DNA from: Nocardioides sp. JS614
GTDB taxonomy: Bacteria > Actinomycetota > Actinomycetes > Propionibacteriales > Nocardioidaceae
Direction of reading: 5' to 3'
Assembly: GCF_000015265.1 (NCBI RefSeq)
Contig: NC_008699.1
Location: 2,790,001 to 2,854,000 of the forward strand
DNA length: 64,000 bases
The notes under the pieces are model-generated. The model saw nothing but the letters and a program-made list of their open reading frames with translations, did not search any database and was not told the DNA's origin. The position numbers and the translations under genes were made by a program. Of this stretch, positions 43,231 to 52,186 are shown piece after piece. Numbering within the stretch: position 1 is the stretch's first letter; each line of letters begins with the position of its first letter.

Positions 43231-44807
43231 GCCGGGCCACCGGGAAGCTCGACCTGGACCCCGCCGTCGTCCGGCAGGCCCGGGCCCTGGCCCGCAAGGC
43301 CGGTCGCCCGATCGTGACGATGGCGAAGCGGCACACGACCGTCTCCGTCGAGCGCGCGACGCTGCGGCTGGCCGGGCTCGAGGGTGCCGACCCCGACGGC
43401 ACGCCCTGGGTCAACCGGCTCCTCGAGGCGGTCCGTGCGGACCTGGCCGGCGACGGCGGCCTCGAGCACGGGGTCGCCCTGCCCGTCTGGGACGCGCTGC
43501 TGCGCGGCGAGGCCGAGGACCTCGCAGCGCTCGCCGAGAAGGCGTCCGCCGGCTCGGTGCGGTTCCGGCTGCCGGAGGGCAAGGACGCCGACCGGGCCCG
43601 GCGCGCGTCGCGGGCCCAGGTGCAGCGCGGCATCCGGCAGATCGACCGGCGTCGCACCGAGCGCGACCGCCTGATCCGCCGGTACGGCGACGCGCCACGG
43701 ACGCCGTGGATCTACCTGATCGTCGCGACCGGCGACATCTACGAGGACATCCCGCAGGCGCAGGCCGCCGCCCGGGCCGGTGCCGACGTGATCGCGGTGA
43801 TCCGCTCGACCGGCCAGAGCCTGCTCGACTTCGTCCCCGAGGGCGCCACCCGCGAGGGGTTCGCCGGCACCTACGCCACCCAGGAGAACTTCCGGCTGAT
43901 GCGCGCCGCGCTCGACGCGTCGAGCAAGGAGCTCGGCCGTTACGTCCGGCTGACCAACTACGCCTCCGGCCTGTGCATGCCCGAGATCGCCGCCCTCGCC
44001 GGGCTCGAGCGGCTCGACATGATGCTCAACGACTCGATGTACGGGATCCTGTTCCGCGACATCAACCCGGTCCGCACCTTCGTGGACCAGCGGTTCAGCC
44101 GCCAGGTGCATGCGCGTGCCGGGATCATCATCAACACCGGCGAGGACAACTACCTCACCACCGCCGACGCGGTCGAGGCGGCGCACACCGTCACCACCAG
44201 CCAGCTGCTCAACGAGTTCTTCGCCAAGGAGGCCGGCCTCGAGGACTGGCAGCTCGGCCTGGGGCACGCGTTCGAGATCGACCCCGAGGTCCCTGACTCG
44301 TTCCGGCTCGAGCTGGCGCACGCCCTCCTGGCCCGCGAGCTCTTCCCCGGCGCTCCGCTGAAGTGGATGCCACCGACCCGGCACATGACCGGCGACGTGT
44401 TCCGCGGCTACCTGCTCGACGGGTTCTTCAACCTGGTCGGCGCCCTGACCGGCCAGAGCATCCTCCTGGTCGGGATGATGACCGAGGCGGTCGTGACCCC
44501 GTGGCTCTCCGACCGCGACCTGGCGCTGGAGAACGTGCGCTACGTGATGAACGCGGCCGGTGACCTGCACCGCGACTTCCGGCCCGAGCCGGGCGGGTTC
44601 ATCATCCAGCGCGCCCACCAGGTGCTGGCCGAGTCGATCGACCTGCTCGACCGGATCGTCGACGACACCTTGCTGAACGCCATCGCGGACGGCACCTTCG
44701 GGCTGATGAAGCGGCCCGCGGACGCCGGCAAGGGCCTCGACGGCGTGGCCCGCAAGTCCAGCGCGTACTACAACCCCGCCAGCGAGATCCTCGAGGACCA
44801 GGCATGA
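43227..44807 (+). CDS. kamD: Lysine/beta-lysine 5,6-aminomutase alpha subunit
   Basis: The TIM-barrel subunit of the adenosylcobalamin- and PLP-dependent mutase that moves the terminal amino group of beta-lysine (or D-lysine). The 526 residues include GADVIAVIRSTGQSLLDFVPEGAT, TYATQENFRLMRAALD and LTNYASGLCMPEIAALAGLERLDMMLNDSMYGILFRDIN, all typical of KamD. It is coupled to kdd and kamE by ATGA overlaps on both sides, as expected for subunits made in equal amounts. Confidence 0.94.
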   Translation: MSRATGKLDLDPAVVRQARALARKAGRPIVTMAKRHTTVSVERATLRLAGLEGADPDGTPWVNRLLEAVRADLAGDGGLEHGVALPVWDALLRGEAEDLAALAEKASAGSVRFRLPEGKDADRARRASRAQVQRGIRQIDRRRTERDRLIRRYGDAPRTPWIYLIVATGDIYEDIPQAQAAARAGADVIAVIRSTGQSLLDFVPEGATREGFAGTYATQENFRLMRAALDASSKELGRYVRLTNYASGLCMPEIAALAGLERLDMMLNDSMYGILFRDINPVRTFVDQRFSRQVHARAGIIINTGEDNYLTTADAVEAAHTVTTSQLLNEFFAKEAGLEDWQLGLGHAFEIDPEVPDSFRLELAHALLARELFPGAPLKWMPPTRHMTGDVFRGYLLDGFFNLVGALTGQSILLVGMMTEAVVTPWLSDRDLALENVRYVMNAAGDLHRDFRPEPGGFIIQRAHQVLAESIDLLDRIVDDTLLNAIADGTFGLMKRPADAGKGLDGVARKSSAYYNPASEILEDQA

Positions 44808-45559
44808 GCGAGCTCGTCCGACCGTACGGCGACACCACCGGCGACGGCATGGTGCAGGTCAGCTTCACCCTCCCCGTCGACGGCCGAGGTGACAACGCCA
44901 AGCGCGCCGAGGGCGCCGCGGCCCAGCTGGCGAACAAGATGGGTCTCGACCCGGCCCTCGTCGTGCACACCAAGCCGATGGGACCCGACTTCACGTTCTT
45001 CGTCGTCTACGGGCGGGTCCACCACCTGGTGAACCTCGACGAGGTCACGGTGGTCGAGCGCGACTACCCGCTACTGAGCCCCAAGGAGGCGAACGCCGCG
45101 ATCAAGCGTGCGCTGCGCCGCCGGCTCACCGTCGTCGGCGCCTGCATCGGCACCGACGCCCACACCGTCGGCATCGACGCGATCCTCAACATCAAGGGCT
45201 TCGCCGGCGAGAAGGGCCTCGAGTACTACCGCGAGCTCAAGGTCGTGAACCTCGGGGCCCAGGTGTCGGTGCCGCAGCTGGTCGAGCGGGCCCGCGCCGA
45301 GAAGGCCGACGCCGTGCTCGTCTCACAGGTCGTCACCCAGCGCGACGCGCACCTGCTCAACACCCGCGAGATGTCCGCGGCGTTCCGGGAGGCATACCCC
45401 TCCGACCGGCGTCCGCTCCTGGTCGTCGGCGGGCCGCGCTTCGACGAGTCGATGGCCGGCGACCTCGGCGTCGACCGGATCTTCGTCCGGGGTACGACGC
45501 CGGCAGAGGTCGCGTCGTACCTGGTCCACCGGCTGGCAGCGAAGGGAGCCGCAGCATGA
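44804..45559 (+). CDS. kamE: Lysine/beta-lysine 5,6-aminomutase beta subunit
   Basis: The cobalamin-binding subunit. The 251 residues contain an N-terminal dimerisation domain and a Rossmann-like B12 domain. The base-off/His-on motif DAHTVG at 118-123 (DxHxxG) supplies the axial His120. Lys131 and Lys137 in NIKGFAGEKGLEYYRELK are the candidates for the PLP Schiff base. Together with metH it shows that the host relies on B12 for two pathways in this window. The stop overlaps the kal start. Confidence 0.94.
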   Translation: MSELVRPYGDTTGDGMVQVSFTLPVDGRGDNAKRAEGAAAQLANKMGLDPALVVHTKPMGPDFTFFVVYGRVHHLVNLDEVTVVERDYPLLSPKEANAAIKRALRRRLTVVGACIGTDAHTVGIDAILNIKGFAGEKGLEYYRELKVVNLGAQVSVPQLVERARAEKADAVLVSQVVTQRDAHLLNTREMSAAFREAYPSDRRPLLVVGGPRFDESMAGDLGVDRIFVRGTTPAEVASYLVHRLAAKGAAA

Positions 45560-45957
45560 CCACCCCGTCCCCGACCCCCGAGGTCGGGCTCCGCGTCACC
45601 CACCGGCGCTACGTGCCCTACTCGCACGCGCATTACGCGGGCAACCTCGTGGACGGCGCCTACAGCCTGGGGCTGTTCGGCGACGTGGCCACCGAGATGT
45701 GCATCCGCACCGACGGCGACGAGGGGCTGTTCGCGTCGTACTCCGACGTGCAGTTCCGGGCGCCGGTGCGCGCCGGCGACGTCCTGGAGATCACCGCAGC
45801 GCTGACCCGGGTCGGGACCCGCTCCCGGGTGCTCGACCTCGCGGTGCACGTCGTCGCGCGGGGCGCCGCGACTGACGAGCGCCCCGGTGCGGCCGAGCTG
45901 CTGGCGGAGCCGATCCTGGCCACCACCGCCACCGGCACGGTCGTCGTCCCCGGCTGA
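45556..45957 (+). CDS. kal: 3-aminobutyryl-CoA ammonia-lyase
   Basis: Removes ammonia from L-3-aminobutyryl-CoA to give crotonyl-CoA, the last amine-removing step of lysine fermentation. The 133 residues have a hotdog fold beginning RVTHRRYVPYSHAHYAGNLVDGAYSLGLFGDVATEM, matching Kal. The ATG overlaps the kamE stop, which supports the assignment. The step between Kdd and Kal (Kce) is not encoded in this window. Confidence 0.85.
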   Translation: MTTPSPTPEVGLRVTHRRYVPYSHAHYAGNLVDGAYSLGLFGDVATEMCIRTDGDEGLFASYSDVQFRAPVRAGDVLEITAALTRVGTRSRVLDLAVHVVARGAATDERPGAAELLAEPILATTATGTVVVPG

Positions 45958-46430
45958 GCGGCCCTTCCGAGCGTATTCGCCGAGACCTCAGACAGACGGG
46001 GCAGCGGTGACACCGTCTCGATGACCTTCCGGAGCCACCGCAGCGTCGACCGCACCCGCTCGGCGCGTCCGTGCGCGACACGCCGGGAGCCGAGGAAATT
46101 CCTGGCCATTTTCCGCGTTCGGAGCAGGTCCGTGACCTGCGGGTTCGCGCGTTCTCGCAGGTCATCGGGCGGTTGACAGGCGAGCGCTCCGCGATCCAGT
46201 GTGTGCCGTCCGCTCATGCAGATCGTGGCCGGCGAACCGACGTCCGAGTGGCCGGGTCGAGGATGGCAGTGCCAACCATCCGTCCGCCCTGGTTCGCGGA
46301 GGTCGGTCCGCTCCGCGAGAGCGGATACGGAAGGGACCCGCGTCCCCTAGACAACAGCCACGTTCTCGGCAGCCAGTCGGCGTCGTGCTGGTCCGAAGGG
46401 TGCGGGACCCTTCCGTGATCTGCAACGGGA
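45958..46430. other. 473-bp intergenic region rich in small inverted repeats
   Basis: No convincing gene is seen. Five perfect small inverted repeats occur: GACCTGCG/CGCAGGTC (46134-46141 and 46156-46163), GGATGG/CCATCC (46261-46281), TCCGCTC/GAGCGGA (46307-46325), GAAGGGT/ACCCTTC (46395-46413) and TCTGCA/TGCAGA (46419-46437). The last encloses the GGGAG before the proposed lnt start. It could hold a terminator, a leader RNA or a small RNA gene. Confidence 0.45.
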
Positions 46431-48086
46431 GTGCAGACCGAACCGCGAGCAGTGCCTGCACGGGGGATCAGACCGGTCCGGCGAACGCCGGGCCGGTACT
46501 TTCTTCTCGTGCCCGCCCGCCTGCTCCTCGCCGCCCTGTCCGGGGTCGCTCTCTCCCTGGCGTTCGAGCCGGTCGCGGTGCCGATCGTCATCCCATTCGC
46601 CGTCGCGGGCTTCGTGCTCTCCGTGCGCGGGCTCCGGGCCCGCTCCGCCTGGCTGCCCGGGCTGCTGTTCGGGATCGGCTTCCAGTACGTGCTGCTGTTC
46701 TGGATGCGTGCCGTAGGCCCCGACGCCTGGCTCGCGCTGGCCACCGTCGAGGCGGCCTTCATCGGGCTGCTGGCCGCCCTGACAGCGATCCTGTGCCGGC
46801 ACCGCTGGTGGCCGCTGTGGGTCGCCGCCGCCTGGGTCGCCATCGAGGTCTGGCGCAGTGGCTGGCCGTTCAGCGGCATGCCCTGGGGGCGGCTGGCCTT
46901 CGCCGTGGTCGACACGCCGGTGGCCAAGGCACTGCCGTGGGTCGGCTCGGTCGGGGTGAGCTTCCTCCTCGCCCTCAGCGGCACCCTCCTCGCCTGGGTC
47001 GCGGTCGCGCGCGCCCGCGAGCAGCGGCTCGCCGCGGGCCTCCTGATCGCCCTGGTCGCGGCGACCGCGCTGCCCGTGGCCTTCCCCTGGTCGGCCGAGA
47101 CCACCGGCGAGGCGACCGTCGCTGCGGTGCAGGGCGACGTCCCCGGCAACGGCGACGACATCCTCTACGACTTCCGGCAGGTCACCCAGAACCAGGTGGA
47201 CGTCACCGTCGACCTCGCCCGCGACGTCGCGGCGGGCGCCGTACCCCGGCCCGACTTCGTGCTCTGGCCCGAGAACTCCACCGCGATCGACCCGTTCCGC
47301 GACGGCCGGACCAACAGCGGGATCCGCGCCGCCAGCGCCGCGATCGGGGTGCCGATCCTGGTCGGTGCGATCGTGGACGCCGGTCCCGAGCACGTGCTCA
47401 ACCAGGGCATCGTCTGGGACCCCGTCACGGGGGCGGGGGACCGCTACACCAAGCGGCACCCGGTGCCGTTCGGCGAGTACATCCCGGCTCGCGAGTTCTT
47501 CACCCGCCAGTTCGGGCGGCTCGCCGAGATCCCGCGCGACATGCTCTCCGGGACCCGCAAGACGCCGCTGCAGGTGGCGGGCGTCGAGGTCGCCGACGCG
47601 ATCTGCTTCGACGTGGCGTACGACGACGGCATCTACGCCCAGGTCAGCCGGGGCGCCGAGCTGCTCGTCGTGCAGACCAGCAACGCCACGTTCATCCACA
47701 CCGACCAGATCGACCAGCAGTTCGCCATCACCCGGCTCCGGGCGATCGAGACGGGCCGCTGGCTGGCGGTCGCCTCGACCAACGGCGTCTCGGGGGTGAT
47801 CGCCCCCGACGGACAGGTGGTCGCGAGCGCTGCGCCGCGCACGCAGCGGGTGCTCGTCGAGCAGGTCGGCTTGATCGACGCCGTCACGCCGGCGGTGCGC
47901 CTCGGCGCCTGGCCCGGCCGGTTCCTCATCGCGCTGACCGCCGTCGGTCTGGTGTTCACGCTCGCTTCACGATCGCTCCCGTATGGTCGGAAGCGGGACC
48001 GGCAGCAGGCCGAGGACGGCCGAGCAGGATCCGACCGCCCCGTTGCTGCCACGACAGCGAATGGAGGGCGACCCGCAGGTGAGTGA
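46431..48086 (+). CDS. lnt: Apolipoprotein N-acyltransferase
   Basis: Adds the third acyl chain to bacterial lipoproteins. The ~551 residues have several N-terminal membrane helices and a nitrilase-like domain. The triad is Glu281 (LWPENS), Lys341 (YTKRHPVPFGEY) and Cys392 (ICFDVAYDD), matching the spacing of the E. coli enzyme. The GTG at 46431 is the longest reasonable start but has a poor ribosome site; GTG 46452 or 46509 are alternatives. It overlaps ppm1 by eight bases; in mycobacteria the two activities are fused. Confidence 0.92.
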   Translation: MQTEPRAVPARGIRPVRRTPGRYFLLVPARLLLAALSGVALSLAFEPVAVPIVIPFAVAGFVLSVRGLRARSAWLPGLLFGIGFQYVLLFWMRAVGPDAWLALATVEAAFIGLLAALTAILCRHRWWPLWVAAAWVAIEVWRSGWPFSGMPWGRLAFAVVDTPVAKALPWVGSVGVSFLLALSGTLLAWVAVARAREQRLAAGLLIALVAATALPVAFPWSAETTGEATVAAVQGDVPGNGDDILYDFRQVTQNQVDVTVDLARDVAAGAVPRPDFVLWPENSTAIDPFRDGRTNSGIRAASAAIGVPILVGAIVDAGPEHVLNQGIVWDPVTGAGDRYTKRHPVPFGEYIPAREFFTRQFGRLAEIPRDMLSGTRKTPLQVAGVEVADAICFDVAYDDGIYAQVSRGAELLVVQTSNATFIHTDQIDQQFAITRLRAIETGRWLAVASTNGVSGVIAPDGQVVASAAPRTQRVLVEQVGLIDAVTPAVRLGAWPGRFLIALTAVGLVFTLASRSLPYGRKRDRQQAEDGRAGSDRPVAATTANGGRPAGE

Positions 48087-48852
48087 GCCGGCGAGCACAC
48101 GGGGCATCGAGGGTCTCGGCCGCGTCGTGGTGGTGATCCCGACGTACAACGAGGCGAGCAACCTCGCCTGGATCGTGGCGCGCCTGCGGGCCGCCCAACC
48201 GGACGTCGACGTGCTGGTCGTCGACGACGGCTCGCCGGACGGCACCGGGAGGGTCGCCGACGAGCTGGCGCGCACGGATCCTGCGGTCTCCGTCGTGCAC
48301 CGCACGAGCAAGGCCGGGTTGGGAGCCGCCTACCTGCACGGCTTCCGGGTCGCGCTGGCGGCGGGCTACGACGTGATCGGGGAGATGGACGCCGACGGCA
48401 GCCACCAGCCCGAGCAGCTCGGCCGCCTGCTCGAGGCGCTCCGCGGCGCCGACCTCGTCATCGGATCACGCTGGGTGCCGGGCGGCTCGGTCGTCAACTG
48501 GCCGCGGCGGCGCGAGCTGCTCTCCCGCGGCGGGAACCTGTACGTCCGGATGCTGCTCGGCGTGCCTGTGCGGGACGCGACGGCCGGCTACCGGCTGTTC
48601 CGCCGGGCGACCCTGGAGAAGATCGACCTCGAGTCTGTGCAGTCGACCGGGTACGTCTTCCAGACCGACATGGTCGCCCGCGCCCTGAGCGCTGGACTGA
48701 GCGTCCAGGAGGTGCCGATCGAGTTCGTGGAGCGGGTCCGCGGCGACTCGAAGATGAGCGGTGCGGTGGCCGCCGAGTCGCTCCGGCGGATCACCGCCTG
48801 GGGGCTGCGGGAGCGCACCGCCCAGGTACGCCGGGCCCGGGAGCGCCGGTGA
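48079..48852 (+). CDS. ppm1: Polyprenol monophosphomannose synthase
   Basis: Transfers mannose from GDP-mannose to polyprenyl phosphate on the inner face of the membrane, giving the donor for lipoglycans and protein mannosylation. The 257 residues form a GT2 glycosyltransferase with VVVIPTYNEASNLAWIV, DVLVVDDGSPDGTG and the metal site GEMDADGSHQPE. GTG 48079 is preferred because GGAGGG lies nine bases upstream; ATG 48061 is an alternative. There is no C-terminal membrane domain. Confidence 0.93.
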   Translation: MSEPASTRGIEGLGRVVVVIPTYNEASNLAWIVARLRAAQPDVDVLVVDDGSPDGTGRVADELARTDPAVSVVHRTSKAGLGAAYLHGFRVALAAGYDVIGEMDADGSHQPEQLGRLLEALRGADLVIGSRWVPGGSVVNWPRRRELLSRGGNLYVRMLLGVPVRDATAGYRLFRRATLEKIDLESVQSTGYVFQTDMVARALSAGLSVQEVPIEFVERVRGDSKMSGAVAAESLRRITAWGLRERTAQVRRARERR

Positions 48853-49313
48853 GCAGGCGGCGCCGGCCGCTGGCCCTGCTGCTGGTGGCGCTGTTCGTCG
48901 GGATGCCGCTGCTCGAGATCTACGTCCTCGTCCAGGTCGGCCAGGTGATCGGCGCCTGGTGGACGATCCTGCTGCTGGTGCTCGACAGCGTCCTGGGCAC
49001 CCTGCTGATCCGCCACGAGGGCGGCCGGGCGTGGCGGGCGCTGCGCGAGGCGCTGGAGAGCGGCCGGATGCCGGCCAGGGAGCTCGCCGACGGGGCCCTG
49101 ATCCTCGTCGGCGGCACCTTGATGCTCGCGCCCGGGTTCGTCACCGACGCGTTCGGGGTGCTGTTGATCCTGCCGGTCACCCGGCCCCTGTTCCGCGGGC
49201 TGCTGACGACCCTGGTGTCGCGCCGGGTGCTCGGAAACGGCCCTGGGAATGCGACTCGCCCCGGACGCGGGCCCGAGGGCCCGGTCGTCCGGGGCGAGGT
49301 GGTCGACGAGTAG
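48849..49313 (+). CDS. fxsA: FxsA family membrane protein
   Basis: A 154-residue membrane protein of the FxsA family (named for suppressing F-exclusion of phage T7). Two N-terminal helices (LALLLVALFVGMPLLEIYVLVQVG and WWTILLLVLDSVLGTLLI) and one later helix (LILVGGTLMLAPGFVTDAFGVLLILP) are visible. The tail is basic and hydrophilic. The GTG overlaps the ppm1 stop by four bases. The three genes lnt, ppm1 and fxsA form one overlapping unit. Confidence 0.88.
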   Translation: MSRRRRPLALLLVALFVGMPLLEIYVLVQVGQVIGAWWTILLLVLDSVLGTLLIRHEGGRAWRALREALESGRMPARELADGALILVGGTLMLAPGFVTDAFGVLLILPVTRPLFRGLLTTLVSRRVLGNGPGNATRPGRGPEGPVVRGEVVDE

Positions 49314-49316
49314 CCG

Positions 49317-49703
49317 TCAGGCAGTCGCCTTGCGCTTCTTCTGGTTGGCGCGGTGCAGGTGCGCGGGCCCGATCTCCCCGTCGCGGAGCAGCTGCAGCCG
49401 CTCCTTGAGGATGTCCTCGAGCTCCTTCTCCGAGCGCCGCTCCAAGAGCATGTCCCAGTGCGTCCGCGCCGGCTTCTCCGCCTTGGCCTCGGGCTGGATG
49501 CCGGAGACGCTCAGCGCCTCGGCCCCACACCGCGGGCACTCCCAGACGGCGGGCACGTCCGCCTCGACCGACATCGTGATCTCGAACTCGTGCCCCTGGG
49601 GACACCGGTAACCGACCTGCTGACGAGCCGCGAACTCGATGCCGCGCTCATCCTCGAAACTCTGGCCCCCGAGCCGCGCTCCCCGCAGTGTGCGCTCCGC
49701 CAT
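49317..49703 (-). CDS. rbpA: RNA polymerase-binding protein RbpA
   Basis: An actinobacterial RNA polymerase factor that binds principal sigma factors and stabilises the open complex. The 128 residues begin AERTLRGARLGGQSFEDERGIEFA. The zinc region is YRCPQGHEFEITMSVEADVPAVWECPRCGA, with Cys, His, Cys and Cys ligands. The sigma-interacting C-terminal helix follows (RTHWDMLLERRSEKELEDILKERLQLL). The ATG at 49703 has GGGAGG upstream. Its long upstream region (49704-49925) probably holds stress-responsive control, but no specific promoter could be assigned. Confidence 0.95.
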   Translation of the reverse strand: MAERTLRGARLGGQSFEDERGIEFAARQQVGYRCPQGHEFEITMSVEADVPAVWECPRCGAEALSVSGIQPEAKAEKPARTHWDMLLERRSEKELEDILKERLQLLRDGEIGPAHLHRANQKKRKATA

Positions 49704-49925
49704 GAGCCACCTCCCGATTTGTTGTCCCCATGTATTGACCGAGACGGACGAACCCCGTGTTCGTGACAGCGTTCGCGACACCGGACTCCGGGATCTCTTT
49801 GTACCCCGCCGGGCGACGTCTCAACCCGTTCAACGGTACTGGCGCCCGCAAGATTCCTCAGCATCGCCGGGTGACGGCGCTCACGTGGCCCTCGAAGAGG
49901 CGCCGACGGGCCGGAGCGGCCGCGC

Positions 49926-51302
49926 TCAGACCACCTGGGGGAGCGGATTGCCGGCCTCCCGGATCCCGCGGCGCGGATCGACCCGCAGGAGCAGCACGAT
50001 CCCGACCACGAACAGCACCACCAGGGCGAGCAGCGCCGGCCGGTAGGAGTCGGTCCACTGGTGGACGAGGCCGAAGATCAGGGTCCCCACCCAGCTGGTC
50101 CCGCGCTCGCAGGCCTGGTAGAGCGAGAAGTACTCCGCCTCGCGGCCGCGCGGGATGAGCTGGCTGTAGAAGGACCGGGAGAGGGCCTGGGTGCCACCGA
50201 GCACGATGCCGATCCCGACGGCCAGCAGCAGGAACAGCGGGAGGTTCTCGTCCGGGGTGAGCCAGCCGGCGACCACGACCAGCAGCCACACGACGAGCCC
50301 ACCGAGGATCACCCGGTAGGCGCCCCGTCCGCGGGCGACCCGCCCGAACCACAGCGCACCGAGGATGCCGACGAACTGGACCACCAGGAAGGCCAGCAGC
50401 ACGGTGCTCTTCTCGAAGCCGAGCTGCTTCTCGCCGTAGACCGACGCCGCGTAGATCACGGTCTGGATGCCGTCGTTGTAGAACAGGTACGCGGCCAGGA
50501 ACGTCATCGTCACCGGATAGCGGCGCAGGTCCTTCAGGGTCCGCCAGAGCTGCCCGAAGCTCGCCCGCAGGAGGCCGCCGGGCTCGGCGACCGGGTGCAC
50601 CGGCGGCCGGGCGCGGATGCCCCGCACCGGGATGATCGTGAAGACGGCCCACCACAGGCCGGCGCTGAGCAGGCTGATCCGGACGGCGAGCTCGGTGTCG
50701 TCGCTCATCACGCTCAGCAGGCCGAAGTTCAGGGCGAGCAGGATGCCCCCACCGAGGTAGCCGAGCGCCCAGCCGCGCGAGGACACCCGGTCTCGGTCGT
50801 CCGGGTCGGCGATGTCGACGAGCAGGGCGTCGTACACCACCAGGCTCGCGCCGAGGAAGAGCGTCGCGAGCAGGAGCAGCCCGGCGCCGAGCTGCCAGTT
50901 GCTGCCGGTGACCAGGAACATCAGCATCGCCATCAGGCTGCCGGCCCAGGCGAACCCACCCAGCAGCCGCGGCTTGGCGCCGCTCCGGTCGGCGATCGCG
51001 CCGACGACCGGCAGCACCAGCGCGGAGAGGATCGTGGCCGCGGTGACGATGTAGAAGACCAGCGAGCCGGCGGAGAGGCTGAGCCCGAGGACGTGCAGGT
51101 CCTCGGTGCACTTGAGGCCCTTGTCCTCGTCGGTGACGAAGCCGCACGCGGACTTCTCGGCGACCGAGGTGAGGTACGGCGCGAACAGCACCGCGGCCGT
51201 GGTCGTCACGTACGCGCTGTTCGCCCAGTCGTACCAGTACCAGGCCTGCTGCTCGCGCGCCCGCCGGAGCGGGCCGAGGTCCGCGATCCCGCTCGCCGTC
51301 AT
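49926..51302 (-). CDS. MFS transporter, UMF1 (Atg22-like) family
   Basis: A 458-residue major facilitator with about twelve membrane helices, starting REQQAWYWYDWANSAYVTTTAAVLFAPYL, the hallmark of the UMF1/vacuole effluxer family. The DIADPDDRDRVSSRGWALGYLGGG loop follows helix 4 or 5 and matches the family. It probably exports amino acids or another small solute. The ATG overlaps the stop of the upstream GDPD gene (ATGA), so they form an operon. Confidence 0.88.
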   Translation of the reverse strand: MTASGIADLGPLRRAREQQAWYWYDWANSAYVTTTAAVLFAPYLTSVAEKSACGFVTDEDKGLKCTEDLHVLGLSLSAGSLVFYIVTAATILSALVLPVVGAIADRSGAKPRLLGGFAWAGSLMAMLMFLVTGSNWQLGAGLLLLATLFLGASLVVYDALLVDIADPDDRDRVSSRGWALGYLGGGILLALNFGLLSVMSDDTELAVRISLLSAGLWWAVFTIIPVRGIRARPPVHPVAEPGGLLRASFGQLWRTLKDLRRYPVTMTFLAAYLFYNDGIQTVIYAASVYGEKQLGFEKSTVLLAFLVVQFVGILGALWFGRVARGRGAYRVILGGLVVWLLVVVAGWLTPDENLPLFLLLAVGIGIVLGGTQALSRSFYSQLIPRGREAEYFSLYQACERGTSWVGTLIFGLVHQWTDSYRPALLALVVLFVVGIVLLLRVDPRRGIREAGNPLPQVV

Positions 51303-52123
51303 GGCGCCTCCCTGTCCTGGCCCCGTGCCCCGTCCTGCCACTGGTCCCGCTCGGTGAGGACGTCCTTGAGTATGTCGGTCCGGTCGGTGAACAGCCCGTC
51401 GACGCCCCGGTCGAGCAGCAGCCGCATCTCGTCGGCGTCGTCGATGGTCCACACGTGGACGTGCCGGCCGGTGGCGTGCGCCCGCCGGACCAGCCCGGCG
51501 GTCGCGATCGTCAGCCGTCCCCGGCGGTGGGGGACCTGCAGCGCGGCCGACCGGCCGCCGCTGAGCAGCGCGGCCAGCCGGGCGCTGGGCAGGAAGCGGA
51601 ACAGGGCGATCTCGACCGGGGTGGCCGCCGTCGGCACCCGGCCGGCGGTCAGGGCGCGGAACCGGCGGGTACGACGCCGCGAGAAGGAGCCGACCAGGAC
51701 CCGGCCCCACGCCTCCCGCGCGGCGATGAACTCGGCGAGGGCCGGCACCGCGCCGTCGGACTTGAGGTCGATGTTGAACCGGGCGCGCGGGAACGCCTCG
51801 AACAGCTCGGCGAGGGTCGGGACGGACTCGCGGCCGCCGACCAGCGCTCGGCGTACCTCGGCGTGGGTGAGCGCGCCGATCTCGCCGCGCTGGTCGGTCA
51901 CCCGGTCGAGCACGCTGTCGTGGAAGGCCAGCAGGACCCCGTCCCGGGTGACGTGCGCGTCGGTCTCGAGGTACCCGTAGCCGAGCGCCACCGCGTGGCG
52001 GAACGCCGCCAGGGTGTTCTCCAGGCCCTCGATCTCCGGATGGTAGGCGCCGCCGCGGTGCGCGAACGCCAGCACGGGGCCGGGCTCGTCGAGGTAGCCG
52101 AATCCGGTGCGCGGGGTGACCAC
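51299..52123 (-). CDS. Glycerophosphodiester phosphodiesterase
   Basis: Hydrolyses glycerophosphodiesters to glycerol 3-phosphate and an alcohol. The 274 residues carry the catalytic AFAHRGGAYHPEIEGLENTLAAFRHAVALGYGYLETDAHVTRDGVLLAFHDSVLDR, given here in segments: HRGG with the first His, LETDAHVT with the metal Glu and Asp, and FHDS with the second His. There is no signal peptide. The GTG start at 52123 is the best in-frame choice; a weak TTTACT box lies seven bases upstream. Confidence 0.9.
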   Translation of the reverse strand: MVTPRTGFGYLDEPGPVLAFAHRGGAYHPEIEGLENTLAAFRHAVALGYGYLETDAHVTRDGVLLAFHDSVLDRVTDQRGEIGALTHAEVRRALVGGRESVPTLAELFEAFPRARFNIDLKSDGAVPALAEFIAAREAWGRVLVGSFSRRRTRRFRALTAGRVPTAATPVEIALFRFLPSARLAALLSGGRSAALQVPHRRGRLTIATAGLVRRAHATGRHVHVWTIDDADEMRLLLDRGVDGLFTDRTDILKDVLTERDQWQDGARGQDREAP

Positions 52124-52174
52124 GGGATGCAGTAAACCCGACCCCGGGTGCACCGCGCGCCGCAGGCCGGGCGG

Positions 52175-52180
52175 TAGCGT
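52175..52180 (+). promoter_or_regulatory. -10 box of the zf-TFIIB gene
   Basis: TAGCGT, six bases before the ATG at 52187. Confidence 0.4.
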
Positions 52181-52186
52181 CGGACC

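Noticed and set aside
46021..46176. A 51-codon Arg-rich frame in the gap before lnt
   Set aside because: No ribosome site, no recognisable pattern, and it overlaps the strongest hairpin of the gap; kept as part of the intergenic region only.
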